From an uncultured Clostridia bacterium (lineage in GTDB: Bacteria > Bacillota > Clostridia > Christensenellales > UBA1242), in assembly GCA_934746715.1 (NCBI GenBank), contig CAKVFI010000003.1:124001-188000 (forward strand): a stretch of 64,000 nucleotides of DNA, given 5' to 3'. The notes beneath the pieces were generated by a model that did no database searches, was not told the origin of the DNA, and was given only the letters and a program-made list of their open reading frames with translations. This document shows positions 17,750-27,111 of the stretch, piece by piece. Numbering within the stretch: position 1 is the stretch's first letter; the number at the start of each line of letters is the position of its first letter. A program made the translations under genes and the position numbers.

Positions 17750-17809
17750 GTTTAAATTTTGCAAAAAAATTTAAATTTATCATTAAAAATATAAAATTAT
17801 GGAGAAATT

Positions 17810-18892
17810 ATGGAAAATTTAGAAAAACTTGTTGCAATAAAGTCCGATAAAAATTGCAACCAAATATTAGAATATTTAAAAAATCAATTAACAGGCAAAG
17901 TTAAAGAAGTAAAAATTATAGAGAAAGACGCAAAGATTTTAATTGCTGGCATAAACACAAATTTAAAAGATGTTCAACCAATTGTTTTGTCCGGACACAT
18001 AGACACAGTTTCCGCCAATGTGCAACTATATAAAACAAATCCGTTTGAGTTGACAACAATTGACGGTAAAGCGTATGGTTTGGGCAGCATTGACATGAAA
18101 AGTTTTACAGCCGTTGTTTTGGATAAATTGGAAGAAATCAAAAAGTTAAATGCACCAATAATTTTAGCATTAACAACAGATGAAGAAACACAATTGAAAT
18201 CAATTGAGTTGATGATTGAAACACTCAAAAAGTGCAATATCAAACCAAAATTCACAATTTTGGGTGAACCAACAAAAAATGAATTTAATTTATGTTCAAA
18301 CGCTTGTTATGAGTACAATGTCAAATTTTTTGGCAAAGCATGCCACAGCAGTAGAATAAGCGAAGGCGTAAATGCTATTTGTGCATGTGCCAAACTTATC
18401 AGTTTTATTGAATCCAATCAAAAGAAATACAAATTAACATCAAACTGTGGTGTTGTGTCTGGCGGGGAAGTGGTTAACAAAGTTCCAGATTTTGCAGAAC
18501 TAGGATTTGACATTAGGTCGATTGAACCACAAGATATTACAAATTTTGTTAAAGACATTAATGATTATATTGAAATTTTAAAAACCGAATATACTGGACT
18601 CAAAATTGAAATCAAACAACTTTTGGCAATTCCAGCATTTAACATGCTAAACAACAACAAAATCAAGGAGATTGCTAAAATACTAGACATAAAAATCAAT
18701 TCCTTTTCAGGTGGTTGTGAAGCAGGCTACTACACAGCATATTCTGGCGATGCCATAATTTTTGGCGTTGGCGATTTGGCTTTGGCTCACAAACCAAACG
18801 AATATGTGGTTGTTAAAGAGTATTTTGACTATTCAAATCAATTGATGAAAGTTTTGAATTCTGTAATAAGTGAATATTGTTATATAAAATAA
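17810..18892 (+). CDS. M20 family metallopeptidase/deacylase (ArgE/DapE-like)
   Basis: A 360-residue dizinc amidohydrolase of the M20 family. Metal and catalytic motifs: SGHIDTV (His, Asp), YGLGSIDMK (bridging Asp), TTDEET (general base Glu and ligand Glu), LGEPT, CHSS in the dimerisation domain, and AHKPNEYV near the C end. The AHKPNEYV ending and length are closest to acetylornithine deacetylase (ArgE), but DapE and dipeptidases share the plan. No arginine or lysine genes adjoin. The transcript is preceded by a leader ORF with three His codons, which would fit release of a His-containing product, but that is a guess. Confidence 0.75.
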   Translation: MENLEKLVAIKSDKNCNQILEYLKNQLTGKVKEVKIIEKDAKILIAGINTNLKDVQPIVLSGHIDTVSANVQLYKTNPFELTTIDGKAYGLGSIDMKSFTAVVLDKLEEIKKLNAPIILALTTDEETQLKSIELMIETLKKCNIKPKFTILGEPTKNEFNLCSNACYEYNVKFFGKACHSSRISEGVNAICACAKLISFIESNQKKYKLTSNCGVVSGGEVVNKVPDFAELGFDIRSIEPQDITNFVKDINDYIEILKTEYTGLKIEIKQLLAIPAFNMLNNNKIKEIAKILDIKINSFSGGCEAGYYTAYSGDAIIFGVGDLALAHKPNEYVVVKEYFDYSNQLMKVLNSVISEYCYIK

Positions 18893-19085
18893 ACATTTAA
18901 TATGAAAATAAAAAAACATTCATATTACATTCATATTATATAAAAACTTATTTATTAATTGTTATTAAAATATTAAGAAGATATTTATTAATATTTTTAA
19001 TATAATATTAATGTAAAAACATTGTGATGCGTTATATTTATATGGTTTAATAGTCAATATCACTTAAAAAATCATATAAACAAAT

Positions 19086-20339
19086 ATGACAAGCAAATTT
19101 ATTATTCATGGTGGCAAGCCGCTTTTAGGCTCAATTAGGGTGCAAACAAGCAAAAACGCCACTTTGCCAATTTTAGCTGCAAGTTTGATGGCAAAAGGGC
19201 AGGTGGTAATAAATGATTATCCGCACATAACAGATTTAAACAATATGCTTTCTATTTTAAAAAAGTTGAAAGTGGACATTGTTCAAACAGACAAAACACT
19301 CAAATTAAACGCCGCAAATGCAGACAACAGCCAAATGGATTTTGCTTTGATGAAAACAATGCGTTCATCTATATTTTTGCTGGGCAGCATGCTTGCGCGC
19401 TTTAAAATGGCAACAATAACGCAACCGGGCGGCTGCAAGATTGGGGCTCGACCAATTGACATTCATTTAACCAGTTTAAAGAAAATGGGCGTTAAAATTG
19501 TTGAATTGGGCGATGCAATATTTTTTGACGCCAACAATGCACATAATGCAAAAATTAAACTTAAAATTCCTAGTGTTGGGGCAACTGAAAACTTGATTGA
19601 ATTTGCGTGTTTAACCAAAGGCAAAACTATTTTGACAAATGTTGCTCGTGAGCCGGAGATTGTTGACCTTTGCCATTTCCTCAACAAAATGGGTGCAAAA
19701 ATATCTGGTGCTGGCACAAGCAGAATAACAATATTAGGGGTAGATGAGTTAAATGCTACACAATATACACCAGTGGGCGACCGTATTGTGGCGGGCACAT
19801 ATATGATTGCTGCGGCTATTTGCGGTGGCAAACTAACCTTAACCAACGCAGTGCCAGAGCAAAATGCAAATTTAATTGAAAAATTAAAGCGAATTGGTTG
19901 TCAAATTGAAATTGAAAATGATATAATAACCTTGACAAGTGAAAAAAATTTGCATTCCTGTCAGGAAATTGTTACTGGATACTACCCAGATTTTGCAACA
20001 GATTTGCAATCACAGATGTTGGTACTTTCTTGTTTTGTTAAAGGGGAAACATTTGTAAAAGAAACTGTTTTTGAAAATCGCTTTTTGATTGTGCCAGAAT
20101 TACAAAAAATGGGAGCAACTGTGTCGCTTATCAACAACAAGTTAGCAACAGTTGTTGGTGGCAAACTGCATGGAGCAAAGCTTGCCGCATGTGATTTGCG
20201 GGGCGGCGCTTCTCTTGTTTTGGCAGGTTTGGGTGCAAATGGTGTTACACAGGTTTCAAACATCGAGTTTGTTGACCGTGGGTATGAAAATTTTGAACAA
20301 AATCTTGCTTCACTTGGGGCAGATATCAAGCGCATATGA
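19086..20339 (+). CDS. murA: UDP-GlcNAc 1-carboxyvinyltransferase
   Basis: A 417-residue EPSP-synthase-fold enzyme doing the first committed step of peptidoglycan synthesis, transfer of enolpyruvate from PEP to UDP-GlcNAc. Seen: the N-terminal SKNATLPILAAS with the substrate Lys, the QPGGCKIGARPIDIH loop carrying the Cys that PEP and fosfomycin attack (so it should be fosfomycin-sensitive), and the C-terminal DLRGGASLVLAGL. It overlaps divIB by four bases. There is no clear ribosome site; a TATAAA lies five bases before the ATG. Confidence 0.95.
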   Translation: MTSKFIIHGGKPLLGSIRVQTSKNATLPILAASLMAKGQVVINDYPHITDLNNMLSILKKLKVDIVQTDKTLKLNAANADNSQMDFALMKTMRSSIFLLGSMLARFKMATITQPGGCKIGARPIDIHLTSLKKMGVKIVELGDAIFFDANNAHNAKIKLKIPSVGATENLIEFACLTKGKTILTNVAREPEIVDLCHFLNKMGAKISGAGTSRITILGVDELNATQYTPVGDRIVAGTYMIAAAICGGKLTLTNAVPEQNANLIEKLKRIGCQIEIENDIITLTSEKNLHSCQEIVTGYYPDFATDLQSQMLVLSCFVKGETFVKETVFENRFLIVPELQKMGATVSLINNKLATVVGGKLHGAKLAACDLRGGASLVLAGLGANGVTQVSNIEFVDRGYENFEQNLASLGADIKRI

Positions 20340-21136
20340 CAAAAAAATCTATAATAATCAGTTCAATATTGCTTTCGATTGTGGCACTGATGGCGATTTT
20401 ATTCGGTGCAGTTTTTCGTCTGCGCAACGTGAGTGTAGAAGTGCAACCCGGTGCAAACATTACAGTTACAAATGACAAAATTGTTGAGTCCGCCAATCTC
20501 AAAAAGGGCAAAAGCATTTTTATGTTGGACAAGCAATCTGCAATCAACAATATTGAGCAAACATATGCAGAAATTAAAGTTGTTCAAATTAAAACAACCA
20601 ATTTAATGAGTGTTAAAATTATTGTGAGAGAGCGTAAGGAAATGTTTTACGCGGAACACAATAGCGCGTATTATTGTTTAGACGAAGATTTAAAAGTTCT
20701 TCGACTAACCGAAGTTGAACCAACAAACTTAATCAAAATAACAACCGATATTGGAATCACCAGCAACACAACAAAGTGCGATTTTATGTCACAAGACTAT
20801 GCAAAAATAACCTACGATATGTTTGTTGGTATGTACACAAATGTTAAGGTAGAAGGCAGGTACGCCGAACGTGAAGATATGTGCAATTTGGTTGAATCAA
20901 TTGAAATTAAAACGGCACATGCGTTAACAGAAGATGGGAATGGCGGTTTTGAATATACAAATTTAATTTTAAAAACCAGGGCAGGCGTTGTTATGCAAAT
21001 TGCCAACCCAAACACAGATTTGGGCAGAAAAATCAACATATGCTTTGCAGCATATTTTAACCCAGCAGTTGACAACACAAAGGGCAGAATTGTGATTAAG
21101 TACGACGGAACAAATGTTTATCTTCCAAACGACTAA
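20336..21136 (+). CDS. Division protein DivIB/FtsQ-like
   Basis: A 266-residue bitopic protein: a short basic cytoplasmic tail, one membrane helix (about 6-26), then a POTRA-like domain (LRNVSVEVQPGANITVTNDKI, then a KGKSIFMLDK segment) and an FtsQ/DivIB beta domain. It should act with FtsL and DivIC to activate septal wall synthesis. Its position behind murA, overlapping by ATGA, and before ftsA supports this. Sequence identity in this family is low, so I leave the symbol blank. Confidence 0.75.
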   Translation: MTKKSIIISSILLSIVALMAILFGAVFRLRNVSVEVQPGANITVTNDKIVESANLKKGKSIFMLDKQSAINNIEQTYAEIKVVQIKTTNLMSVKIIVRERKEMFYAEHNSAYYCLDEDLKVLRLTEVEPTNLIKITTDIGITSNTTKCDFMSQDYAKITYDMFVGMYTNVKVEGRYAEREDMCNLVESIEIKTAHALTEDGNGGFEYTNLILKTRAGVVMQIANPNTDLGRKINICFAAYFNPAVDNTKGRIVIKYDGTNVYLPND

Positions 21137-21205
21137 ATTTTAAATATTTCTATATTTTGTGATATATTTAGCCCAATAGCCAAATTTGTTTGTGTATTTA
21201 ATTTA

Positions 21206-21242
21206 AACACAACACCATATATTGTGGTGTGGTGTTTTTTTG
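21206..21242 (+). terminator. Terminator after divIB
   Basis: A 12-bp stem with one mismatch (21206-21217 with 21225-21236) followed by a run of T. Confidence 0.8.
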
Positions 21243-21326
21243 TTTAAAATTTATTAAACTAGCAATTTAATTTTATTGACTAGTTTTTTTTTATTTTATA
21301 TAATTATATAAATTTATGGGGGAGTT

Positions 21327-22436
21327 GTGCGAAACAAATTGAACTTCCTTTTGGAAGTTGGCTCATCTAAATTAGTTTTGATTGCCACCGTCAAAGGCAA
21401 ACATTCAAGCAAAATTGTTGACAAAGCAACCGTTTTGTATGATGGTTTTATGGACGGTGAATTTTTGTCGCCAGACGATTTGGAAGCAAATATTGGTGAA
21501 TTGATTTCGCTGGCTAGCACAAAACTCCACACTCGTGTTCATTCTATTGTTGTTGGTGTGCCAAGTGAATTTTGCATGTGCGTTTGTAAGCGTATCTCTC
21601 GCAAATTTGTTGAAATGCGCAAAATCACAAACAATGACATTGCCAGTTTGTTTGAAAGCAATTTGTCTTTTGGCTCAAGCAATGATTATCGAGTTATCAA
21701 TTTTAGCCCTATGCAGTATATGTTGGACGACAACGCAACAACAATGCAACCAGTTGGCAAAAAAACATCAAGCCTTGTGGTTGATGCAAGTTACATATTG
21801 GCAAAAACATCATTTATCAATTTGCTCACATCAAAATTAAACAAACTTGGCATTAACAACATTGATTTTATTTGTTCCGCGTTGGGGCAAGCAATTAAAT
21901 GCAGCCAAGATAATGAAACACATCAACCAATTGCAGTTGTTGATGTTGGGCACATTTCAACAAGTGTGGCAGTGCTTAAAGGTGAAGGTCTGGCGTTGCT
22001 CAGTTCATTTTCGCTTGGCGGTGGGCACATTTCAAGCGACATTATGCAGTTGCTTGGCATGAGTTTTAAGGATGCGGAACTTATAAAGCGTAAAATTATT
22101 TTGACAATCGAGCCAGAACGAAATGAATATTATGAGGTTGGCGTTAACAATAGTTGCATTAAAGCACCTATTAGCATGACAAACCAAATTGTAAAAAGCA
22201 GGATTGAAAGTTTGGCAAAAGTTATTGGCGAAATTTTGTCAATTGACCCAATCTTTAAAAATTACGATTTGTATCTCACAGGCGATGGCATTGCAAACTT
22301 TAAAGGGGTTAAAACAATCCTCAAACAAGTTACGGGCATGAATGTGCATATTTACAAAAATCAATTCGACACATCAAAAGATAAGCTTCAAACATCGGTT
22401 CAAGGTTTGGTTACTTTGAACGATATGTTGATTTAA
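21327..22436 (+). CDS. ftsA: FtsA-like actin-fold division protein, apparently without membrane helix
   Basis: A 369-residue actin-fold ATPase starting at GTG behind GGGGGAG. The phosphate-1 region EVGSSKLVLIATV, the SHS2 (1C) insert, VVDVGHISTSVAV (phosphate 2) and YLTGDGIANFKG (adenosine region) are in FtsA order, and ftsZ follows within 60 bases. FtsA normally ends in an amphipathic helix that ties FtsZ to the membrane. Here the protein stops at VQGLVTLNDMLI, just where the linker would begin, and is about 40-60 residues short. The second residue of the first motif region is also unusual (EVGSS instead of DIGTS). Alternative: a PilM/FtsA paralogue with another anchor. Confidence 0.8.
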   Translation: MRNKLNFLLEVGSSKLVLIATVKGKHSSKIVDKATVLYDGFMDGEFLSPDDLEANIGELISLASTKLHTRVHSIVVGVPSEFCMCVCKRISRKFVEMRKITNNDIASLFESNLSFGSSNDYRVINFSPMQYMLDDNATTMQPVGKKTSSLVVDASYILAKTSFINLLTSKLNKLGINNIDFICSALGQAIKCSQDNETHQPIAVVDVGHISTSVAVLKGEGLALLSSFSLGGGHISSDIMQLLGMSFKDAELIKRKIILTIEPERNEYYEVGVNNSCIKAPISMTNQIVKSRIESLAKVIGEILSIDPIFKNYDLYLTGDGIANFKGVKTILKQVTGMNVHIYKNQFDTSKDKLQTSVQGLVTLNDMLI

Positions 22437-22495
22437 ATCAACTGAACTACTTTTTGAGAGTTGACAAAAAATTAGTTTATTAAAAGGGGTAAAGT

Positions 22496-23653
22496 ATGGA
22501 TTTATCAAATAATATTTGCAAAATTAAGGTAGTTGGTGTTGGCGGTGGTGGCAACAACGCAGTCAATCGTATGGTTAACGCTGGCATCACTGGCGCATAT
22601 TTTGTTGCGGTTAACACTGACCAACAAGATTTGAATATGTCCCGCGCTGATGAAACAATTCAAATTGGCAAAACATTAACAAAAGGGCTTGGTGCTGGTG
22701 CAAACCCAGACCGCGGCAGAGAAGCAGCAGAAGAAAGTGAAGAAGAACTTAAAGCAATGTTGCAAGGCACAGACTTGTTGTTTATCACAGCAGGGCTTGG
22801 CGGTGGCACAGGCAGTGGCGCAGCTCCAGTTATTGCTCGCCTGGCAAAGGAAATGGGCATTTTAACCATTGGCGTAATCACAAAGCCATTTAAGTTTGAA
22901 GCTCCAACAAGAGCAAGAAATGCCGACAAAGCAATTGAAGAACTTCGTAAGTATGTTGACAGTTTGGTTGTTATCCCAAACGAAAAACTTTACACAATTC
23001 TCAAAAAGGATGTTTCTTTCCTTGATTCTTTCCGCTATGCAGACGATGTTTTGCGTCAAGCAATTCAAGGTGTTAGTGAACTTATTTCAGTGCCGGGGTT
23101 GATTAACTTGGACTTTGCCGATGTTTCCACAATTATGCGTGATAAAGGCATTGCTCACATGGGCATTGGCAAGGGCAGAGGCGCAAACAAAACAATTGAA
23201 GCAGTGCGTCAAGCAGTTACCAGCCAACTTTTGGAAACAAGCATTGAAGGGGCAACAGGCATTTTGATTAATATCACTGGTGGGCGTGACCTTACTTTAA
23301 GCGAAGTTTATGAAGCAGTTGACCTTGTGCGCGATGTTGCTGATAAAGATTGCAACATCATCTTTGGTGCTCGCATTAACAACGATACAACTGGCGAAAC
23401 AGAAATAACAGTTATCGCAACTGGTTTTAATGATAAAGACAAATTGCCAGAAGCACCAGAATTTAAGGATAACAGCGCAAATATCCGTGCTTTCACAGAG
23501 CCTGTTAACCAACCAGTGCAACAAGAACCACAAACAGAAGAACAAGAACCAATTCAACACACCGACGAAGTTGAAGATATTTCAATCAAAGCAAAAAAAC
23601 CATTTTTAAGCGATGACGATTTGCCACCTTTCCTTCGCAAACTCAAAAGGTAA
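22496..23653 (+). CDS. ftsZ: Cell division tubulin FtsZ
   Basis: A 385-residue tubulin-like GTPase that forms the Z ring. Seen: VGVGGGGNNAVNRM, the tubulin signature GGGTGSGAAPVIA, the T7 loop NLDFADV, and a variable acidic/Gln linker. The C-terminal peptide DDLPPFLRKLKR ends in a basic tail and is the usual docking site for FtsA, SepF and others. The ribosome site is AAAAGGGG. It is the last gene of the division cluster. A good FtsZ tail next to an FtsA that seems to lack a membrane helix is noted under findings. Confidence 0.97.
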   Translation: MDLSNNICKIKVVGVGGGGNNAVNRMVNAGITGAYFVAVNTDQQDLNMSRADETIQIGKTLTKGLGAGANPDRGREAAEESEEELKAMLQGTDLLFITAGLGGGTGSGAAPVIARLAKEMGILTIGVITKPFKFEAPTRARNADKAIEELRKYVDSLVVIPNEKLYTILKKDVSFLDSFRYADDVLRQAIQGVSELISVPGLINLDFADVSTIMRDKGIAHMGIGKGRGANKTIEAVRQAVTSQLLETSIEGATGILINITGGRDLTLSEVYEAVDLVRDVADKDCNIIFGARINNDTTGETEITVIATGFNDKDKLPEAPEFKDNSANIRAFTEPVNQPVQQEPQTEEQEPIQHTDEVEDISIKAKKPFLSDDDLPPFLRKLKR

Positions 23654-23662
23654 TAATTAAAC

Positions 23663-25087
23663 ATGGAAATAAACCAAAAGTTAAACAAGTTTGCATATCT
23701 TTCAACAGTTATCATTAGCATTTTTTCAATGCTGTATTTGTCAAGTGTTATAATCGCTTCCATGGTGAATGGGTTAACAAATTTTGTTGAAAATACTGTT
23801 TCTTTAATAGTGTATTTTGTGTTTGTTTTAATACCATTGATTGTAATTGGTGTGATAGCAACAAAAAAAATTAAAGCAAGCAAAACTCAAACCGCAACTA
23901 AAACTATAGCGTATATTTGGGGATGTTTAACGTTTGTGTTTTTGGTTGTTGTTTTGTCTGCCAATTTTAAAAGTGGTGACTACACAATATTTTTAAGCAA
24001 ATGGGTTGATTATTACAAAAATCATTCATTGAAAGATTGTTTATATAACATAATTGAAGTAACAAATTATGCGCCAGCATATAACTACATTCTTATTTTA
24101 ATAAGCCGTATTCCAATGTTTGATTTGCACCTTATCAAATATGTGTCGTTTTTATTCTCACTGTTTTTGGCTTATATAGTTTGCAAAATTGTAGCCAAGA
24201 TACAAAATTCAGAATTTAATTTTGCACTTTTTGCAACGATTCTTATTTTGCCTTGCGTTTTGATTGAATTCAGTTCGTGGGGGCAGTGCGATGCAATTTA
24301 TGCAGCATTTGTTTTAACATCATTTTATTTTGCATTAAACAAAAAAAGCAAATTATCATTTTTGTTTATTGGATTGGCGTTTATCAACAAATTGCAATTT
24401 TTGTTTATTGTACCAATTTTGTTTGTGATGTTGATTGTCAAAGATGACAAAGGTGAACATTATCTTAAATGGAAAGATATTTGGATTCCACTTGTAGTTT
24501 ATTCAATCAATCTTATTCCAGTTTTAGCTGGCAGAAGTTTGATTGATATGCTTTTGGTTTATGTTAACCAATCTGCGTGGGACACACGCCTTGCAGGGCA
24601 TTGCCCAAATGTTTGTATGATTTTTTACGAATATTTTGGGGTTAAAGAAGTTAACACAACCTACAAAATTTTAATGATTCTTCAAATTGTTATTACATTG
24701 GCAGTTTTGGTGTTCTATTTGGTCATTATCTTCAAAAAATCAAAAAATCAATTGATATCAAGTTATGATTTGGCTTTTTGGGCTTTTGCTTTTGCGTTTA
24801 CAATGGTTTTCTTAATGCCAAAAATGCTTGACAGGTTTTATTATATCGCAAGTTTATTGGTAATTATATTTATGTTTGCTTTCAAAGATAAATATTCTTG
24901 TATACTTGGCTTTATAACAACGTTATTCTTTTCAATAATTTTGGTGGACTATATCGAAAATTTGAGTTTTTTACTTATGCTTAGTATACTGCTTGCTGTG
25001 GCGGATTTTGGCTTCATGATTTATATGATTATTGAAAAGTATGTTAAACCATTAAAACAGAACAAAGAAAGAGAATATAAGCAGTAA
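23663..25087 (+). CDS. GT-C type membrane glycosyltransferase
   Basis: A 474-residue protein with 10-12 membrane helices. The loop segment SSWGQCDAIYAAFV followed by FYFALNKKSK resembles the W-G-Q-x-D motif of GT87/PIG-M-like polyprenyl-linked mannosyltransferases. Family knowledge suggests transfer of a sugar from a lipid carrier on the outer membrane face; acceptor and sugar are unknown. It begins nine bases after ftsZ with a weak ribosome site, so it may be expressed by read-through from ftsZ. Confidence 0.65.
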   Translation: MEINQKLNKFAYLSTVIISIFSMLYLSSVIIASMVNGLTNFVENTVSLIVYFVFVLIPLIVIGVIATKKIKASKTQTATKTIAYIWGCLTFVFLVVVLSANFKSGDYTIFLSKWVDYYKNHSLKDCLYNIIEVTNYAPAYNYILILISRIPMFDLHLIKYVSFLFSLFLAYIVCKIVAKIQNSEFNFALFATILILPCVLIEFSSWGQCDAIYAAFVLTSFYFALNKKSKLSFLFIGLAFINKLQFLFIVPILFVMLIVKDDKGEHYLKWKDIWIPLVVYSINLIPVLAGRSLIDMLLVYVNQSAWDTRLAGHCPNVCMIFYEYFGVKEVNTTYKILMILQIVITLAVLVFYLVIIFKKSKNQLISSYDLAFWAFAFAFTMVFLMPKMLDRFYYIASLLVIIFMFAFKDKYSCILGFITTLFFSIILVDYIENLSFLLMLSILLAVADFGFMIYMIIEKYVKPLKQNKEREYKQ

Positions 25088-25113
25088 CCACTAAAAGAAA
25101 AAAGGAGCAATTT

Positions 25114-25269
25114 ATGTACAAAACTGAACTAATTAAGTATACACCGGTGGCAAAAACAATGGCAAAAAAGATAGAAGATAAGTGTAATGAAATGGAAAAA
25201 GAAGGCTTTGTGTTGGTGTCAACCACAATCACATTGGGTGCAAAAGCAATTTTGGTGTTTAAAAAATAA
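25114..25269 (+). CDS. 51-residue protein, DUF4177-like
   Basis: A small gene with AAAGGAG placed six bases before ATG, encoding MYKTELIKYTPV..., then IEDKCNEMEKEGFVLVST and a hydrophobic end VFKK. The pattern of a beta strand, a Lys/Glu helix ending in EKEGF-LV-, and a final beta strand is like small DUF4177 proteins of Firmicutes. Function unknown. It follows the glycosyltransferase by 26 bases and is closed by a perfect terminator, which supports a real gene. Confidence 0.65.
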   Translation: MYKTELIKYTPVAKTMAKKIEDKCNEMEKEGFVLVSTTITLGAKAILVFKK

Positions 25270-25270
25270 A

Positions 25271-25303
25271 AAAATCACTAGGTTAAATGCCTAGTGATTT
25301 TTG
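25271..25303 (+). terminator. Terminator after the DUF4177-like gene
   Basis: A perfect 12-bp stem AAAATCACTAGG/CCTAGTGATTTT (25271-25282, 25290-25301) with a seven-base loop and a T-rich tail. Confidence 0.9.
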
Positions 25304-25388
25304 ATTTTTAGCAATAAAAACATAATTTTTAGCAATTCGTTATTGTTGAATTTAACTTAAAATTCTATTTATTCTCATAAAAGTAAGG

Positions 25389-26282
25389 TTATTGATACAT
25401 TTTGTTCATCAGTTTTTCAAATATCGCAACAGCAAAATACATCACTGATGCCAGTACGCACAATATAACCGTTGATGTCATAACAAGGTTTAAATTAAAC
25501 ACTTGCCCGCCATAAATAAGCAGATAGCCAAGCCCAGCTTTGCTCACCAGATATTCACCCATAATTGCGCCAATCCAACTCAAACCAACATTGATTTTGA
25601 GTGTGGAAACGATATCTTTAAGTGATGATGGCAAAACCAATTTTAAAAATATTTGCATCTTGCTTGCGCCAAGCGAGCGGGTTAGGGCAATAAGTTGAGC
25701 ATCGCAACTTGTAAAAGAGTTTAAAATGTTCATAATTGTTACAATGATAACAATCAAAATGCACATAAACACAATTGCCTTGCTGCCTGCACCAAACCAA
25801 ATGATTATTATTGGTCCAAGCGCGATTTTTGGCAAACTGTTAAGCACCACCAAGTAAGGTTCAAGCACTTTGCGCAAAAATTTGCTGTACCACAAAAGGA
25901 ATGCAACAACAAACCCCACGCTGGTTGCAATTGCAAAACCTATCAATGTTTCTTTAAGCGTTATTGATGAGTGATGCCACAATTCACCAGAGCGGTGCAG
26001 TTCACCAATCATTTTTGCAATCTTGCTTGGGCTGGAAAAGAAAAACGAACTTATTATTTCATATTTTGTGAGTAGCTCCCAACCAACAAGCAAGCACGCC
26101 AAAATCAAAATTTGTGTTGCCAAAACTATTGCTTTGTTTGTGCGATTTTTAAGCAAAAACTTTTTGTGTTCGGCACTAAATGTTTGTTTTTTCTTTTTAA
26201 TGTTGCCTATATTTTGTGTTTGTGTGTTTTTAACACCACCAATTAACCAGTTGGTTAAAATTTTTTTATTTTTGTTTTTCAT
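25389..26282 (-). CDS. ABC transporter permease (SsuC/TauC/ThiX type)
   Basis: A 297-residue inner-membrane permease with about six helices after a basic N-terminal extension of about 50 residues. The cytoplasmic EAA loop is visible as ALTRSLGASKMQIFLKLVLPSSL, the contact for the ATPase. Its start overlaps the end of the ATPase gene by 17 bases. With its partners it makes a type-I importer for a small organic molecule; families with this layout carry sulfonates, taurine, nitrate or thiamine precursors. Confidence 0.88.
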   Translation of the reverse strand: MKNKNKKILTNWLIGGVKNTQTQNIGNIKKKKQTFSAEHKKFLLKNRTNKAIVLATQILILACLLVGWELLTKYEIISSFFFSSPSKIAKMIGELHRSGELWHHSSITLKETLIGFAIATSVGFVVAFLLWYSKFLRKVLEPYLVVLNSLPKIALGPIIIIWFGAGSKAIVFMCILIVIIVTIMNILNSFTSCDAQLIALTRSLGASKMQIFLKLVLPSSLKDIVSTLKINVGLSWIGAIMGEYLVSKAGLGYLLIYGGQVFNLNLVMTSTVILCVLASVMYFAVAIFEKLMNKMYQ

Positions 26283-27111
26283 CTTGAATTTCCTGCCAAA
26301 TTATGTCAAATAATTCCTTTGCTTTTGTTGTTTTTCGCCTTTCAAACGGCGTTAAATCAGCATCAAAATCAAGCAAATGCACTGCCTTAACTTTGCCAGG
26401 GCGAGCGGACAACACCACTATTTTGTCGCTCATGCTTATGGCTTCTTGAATGTCATGCGTAACAAGTATTGCTGTTTTGTTTTCCTTTTTTATTATTTCA
26501 AAAATATGGTCGCAAAGTTCAAGCCTAGTTTGATAATCCAACGCACTAAAAGGCTCATCAAGCAACAACAATTCTGGTTTTAGTGCCAGTGTGCGGATAA
26601 GGGCAACTCGTTGACGCATTCCGCCGCTCAATTCACTTGGGTGCTTTTTCAAAAATTCGCCAATGCCATATTTTTTTGCAAGTTCAATTGCATATGCCTT
26701 GCGCTCAACTGTGTTTTTATGCTTAATTTCAAGGCCAAAATATATGTTTTTTTCAATGGTGCGCCAAGGCAAAAGGTTGTCGCGCTGAAACATATATCCG
26801 CACAAATTATCTTTCACATTAGGCATTTTTCCGTCAACAAAAATCTCTCCACTTGTTGATTTAATCAAACCCGCAACCAGCGATAATATAGTTGTTTTTC
26901 CACACCCAGATGGGCCAACAATTGCAACAAACTCGTGTTTTTTGATGTCCAAATTTATGTTTTCCAATGCGTGAGTTTCACTTGTCAAACTTTGGTAAAT
27001 CAAGTTAAGGTTTTTTATCTGCACAAGTGGTTGCACTTTGTCAGATTTTGCGGCAATTTCTGCTTTTGATATAGTTTTGTTTTTTTCTTCCAAACCTGTT
27101 TGTTTTTTCAT
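26266..27111 (-). CDS. ABC transporter ATPase (SsuB/TauB/ThiZ type)
   Basis: A 281-residue ATPase. Walker A GPSGCGKTT, the Q-loop FQRDNLLPW, signature LSGGMRQR, Walker B LLLLDEPFSALD and the switch His in VTHDIQEA are all intact. The QRDNLLPW spelling and the early ELY/LPWRT region are typical of the nitrate/sulfonate/taurine subfamily. An extra polar N-terminal segment of about 28 residues precedes the fold. It begins directly after the stop of the binding-protein gene and overlaps the permease gene. Confidence 0.92.
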   Translation of the reverse strand: MKKQTGLEEKNKTISKAEIAAKSDKVQPLVQIKNLNLIYQSLTSETHALENINLDIKKHEFVAIVGPSGCGKTTILSLVAGLIKSTSGEIFVDGKMPNVKDNLCGYMFQRDNLLPWRTIEKNIYFGLEIKHKNTVERKAYAIELAKKYGIGEFLKKHPSELSGGMRQRVALIRTLALKPELLLLDEPFSALDYQTRLELCDHIFEIIKKENKTAILVTHDIQEAISMSDKIVVLSARPGKVKAVHLLDFDADLTPFERRKTTKAKELFDIIWQEIQDEKQK

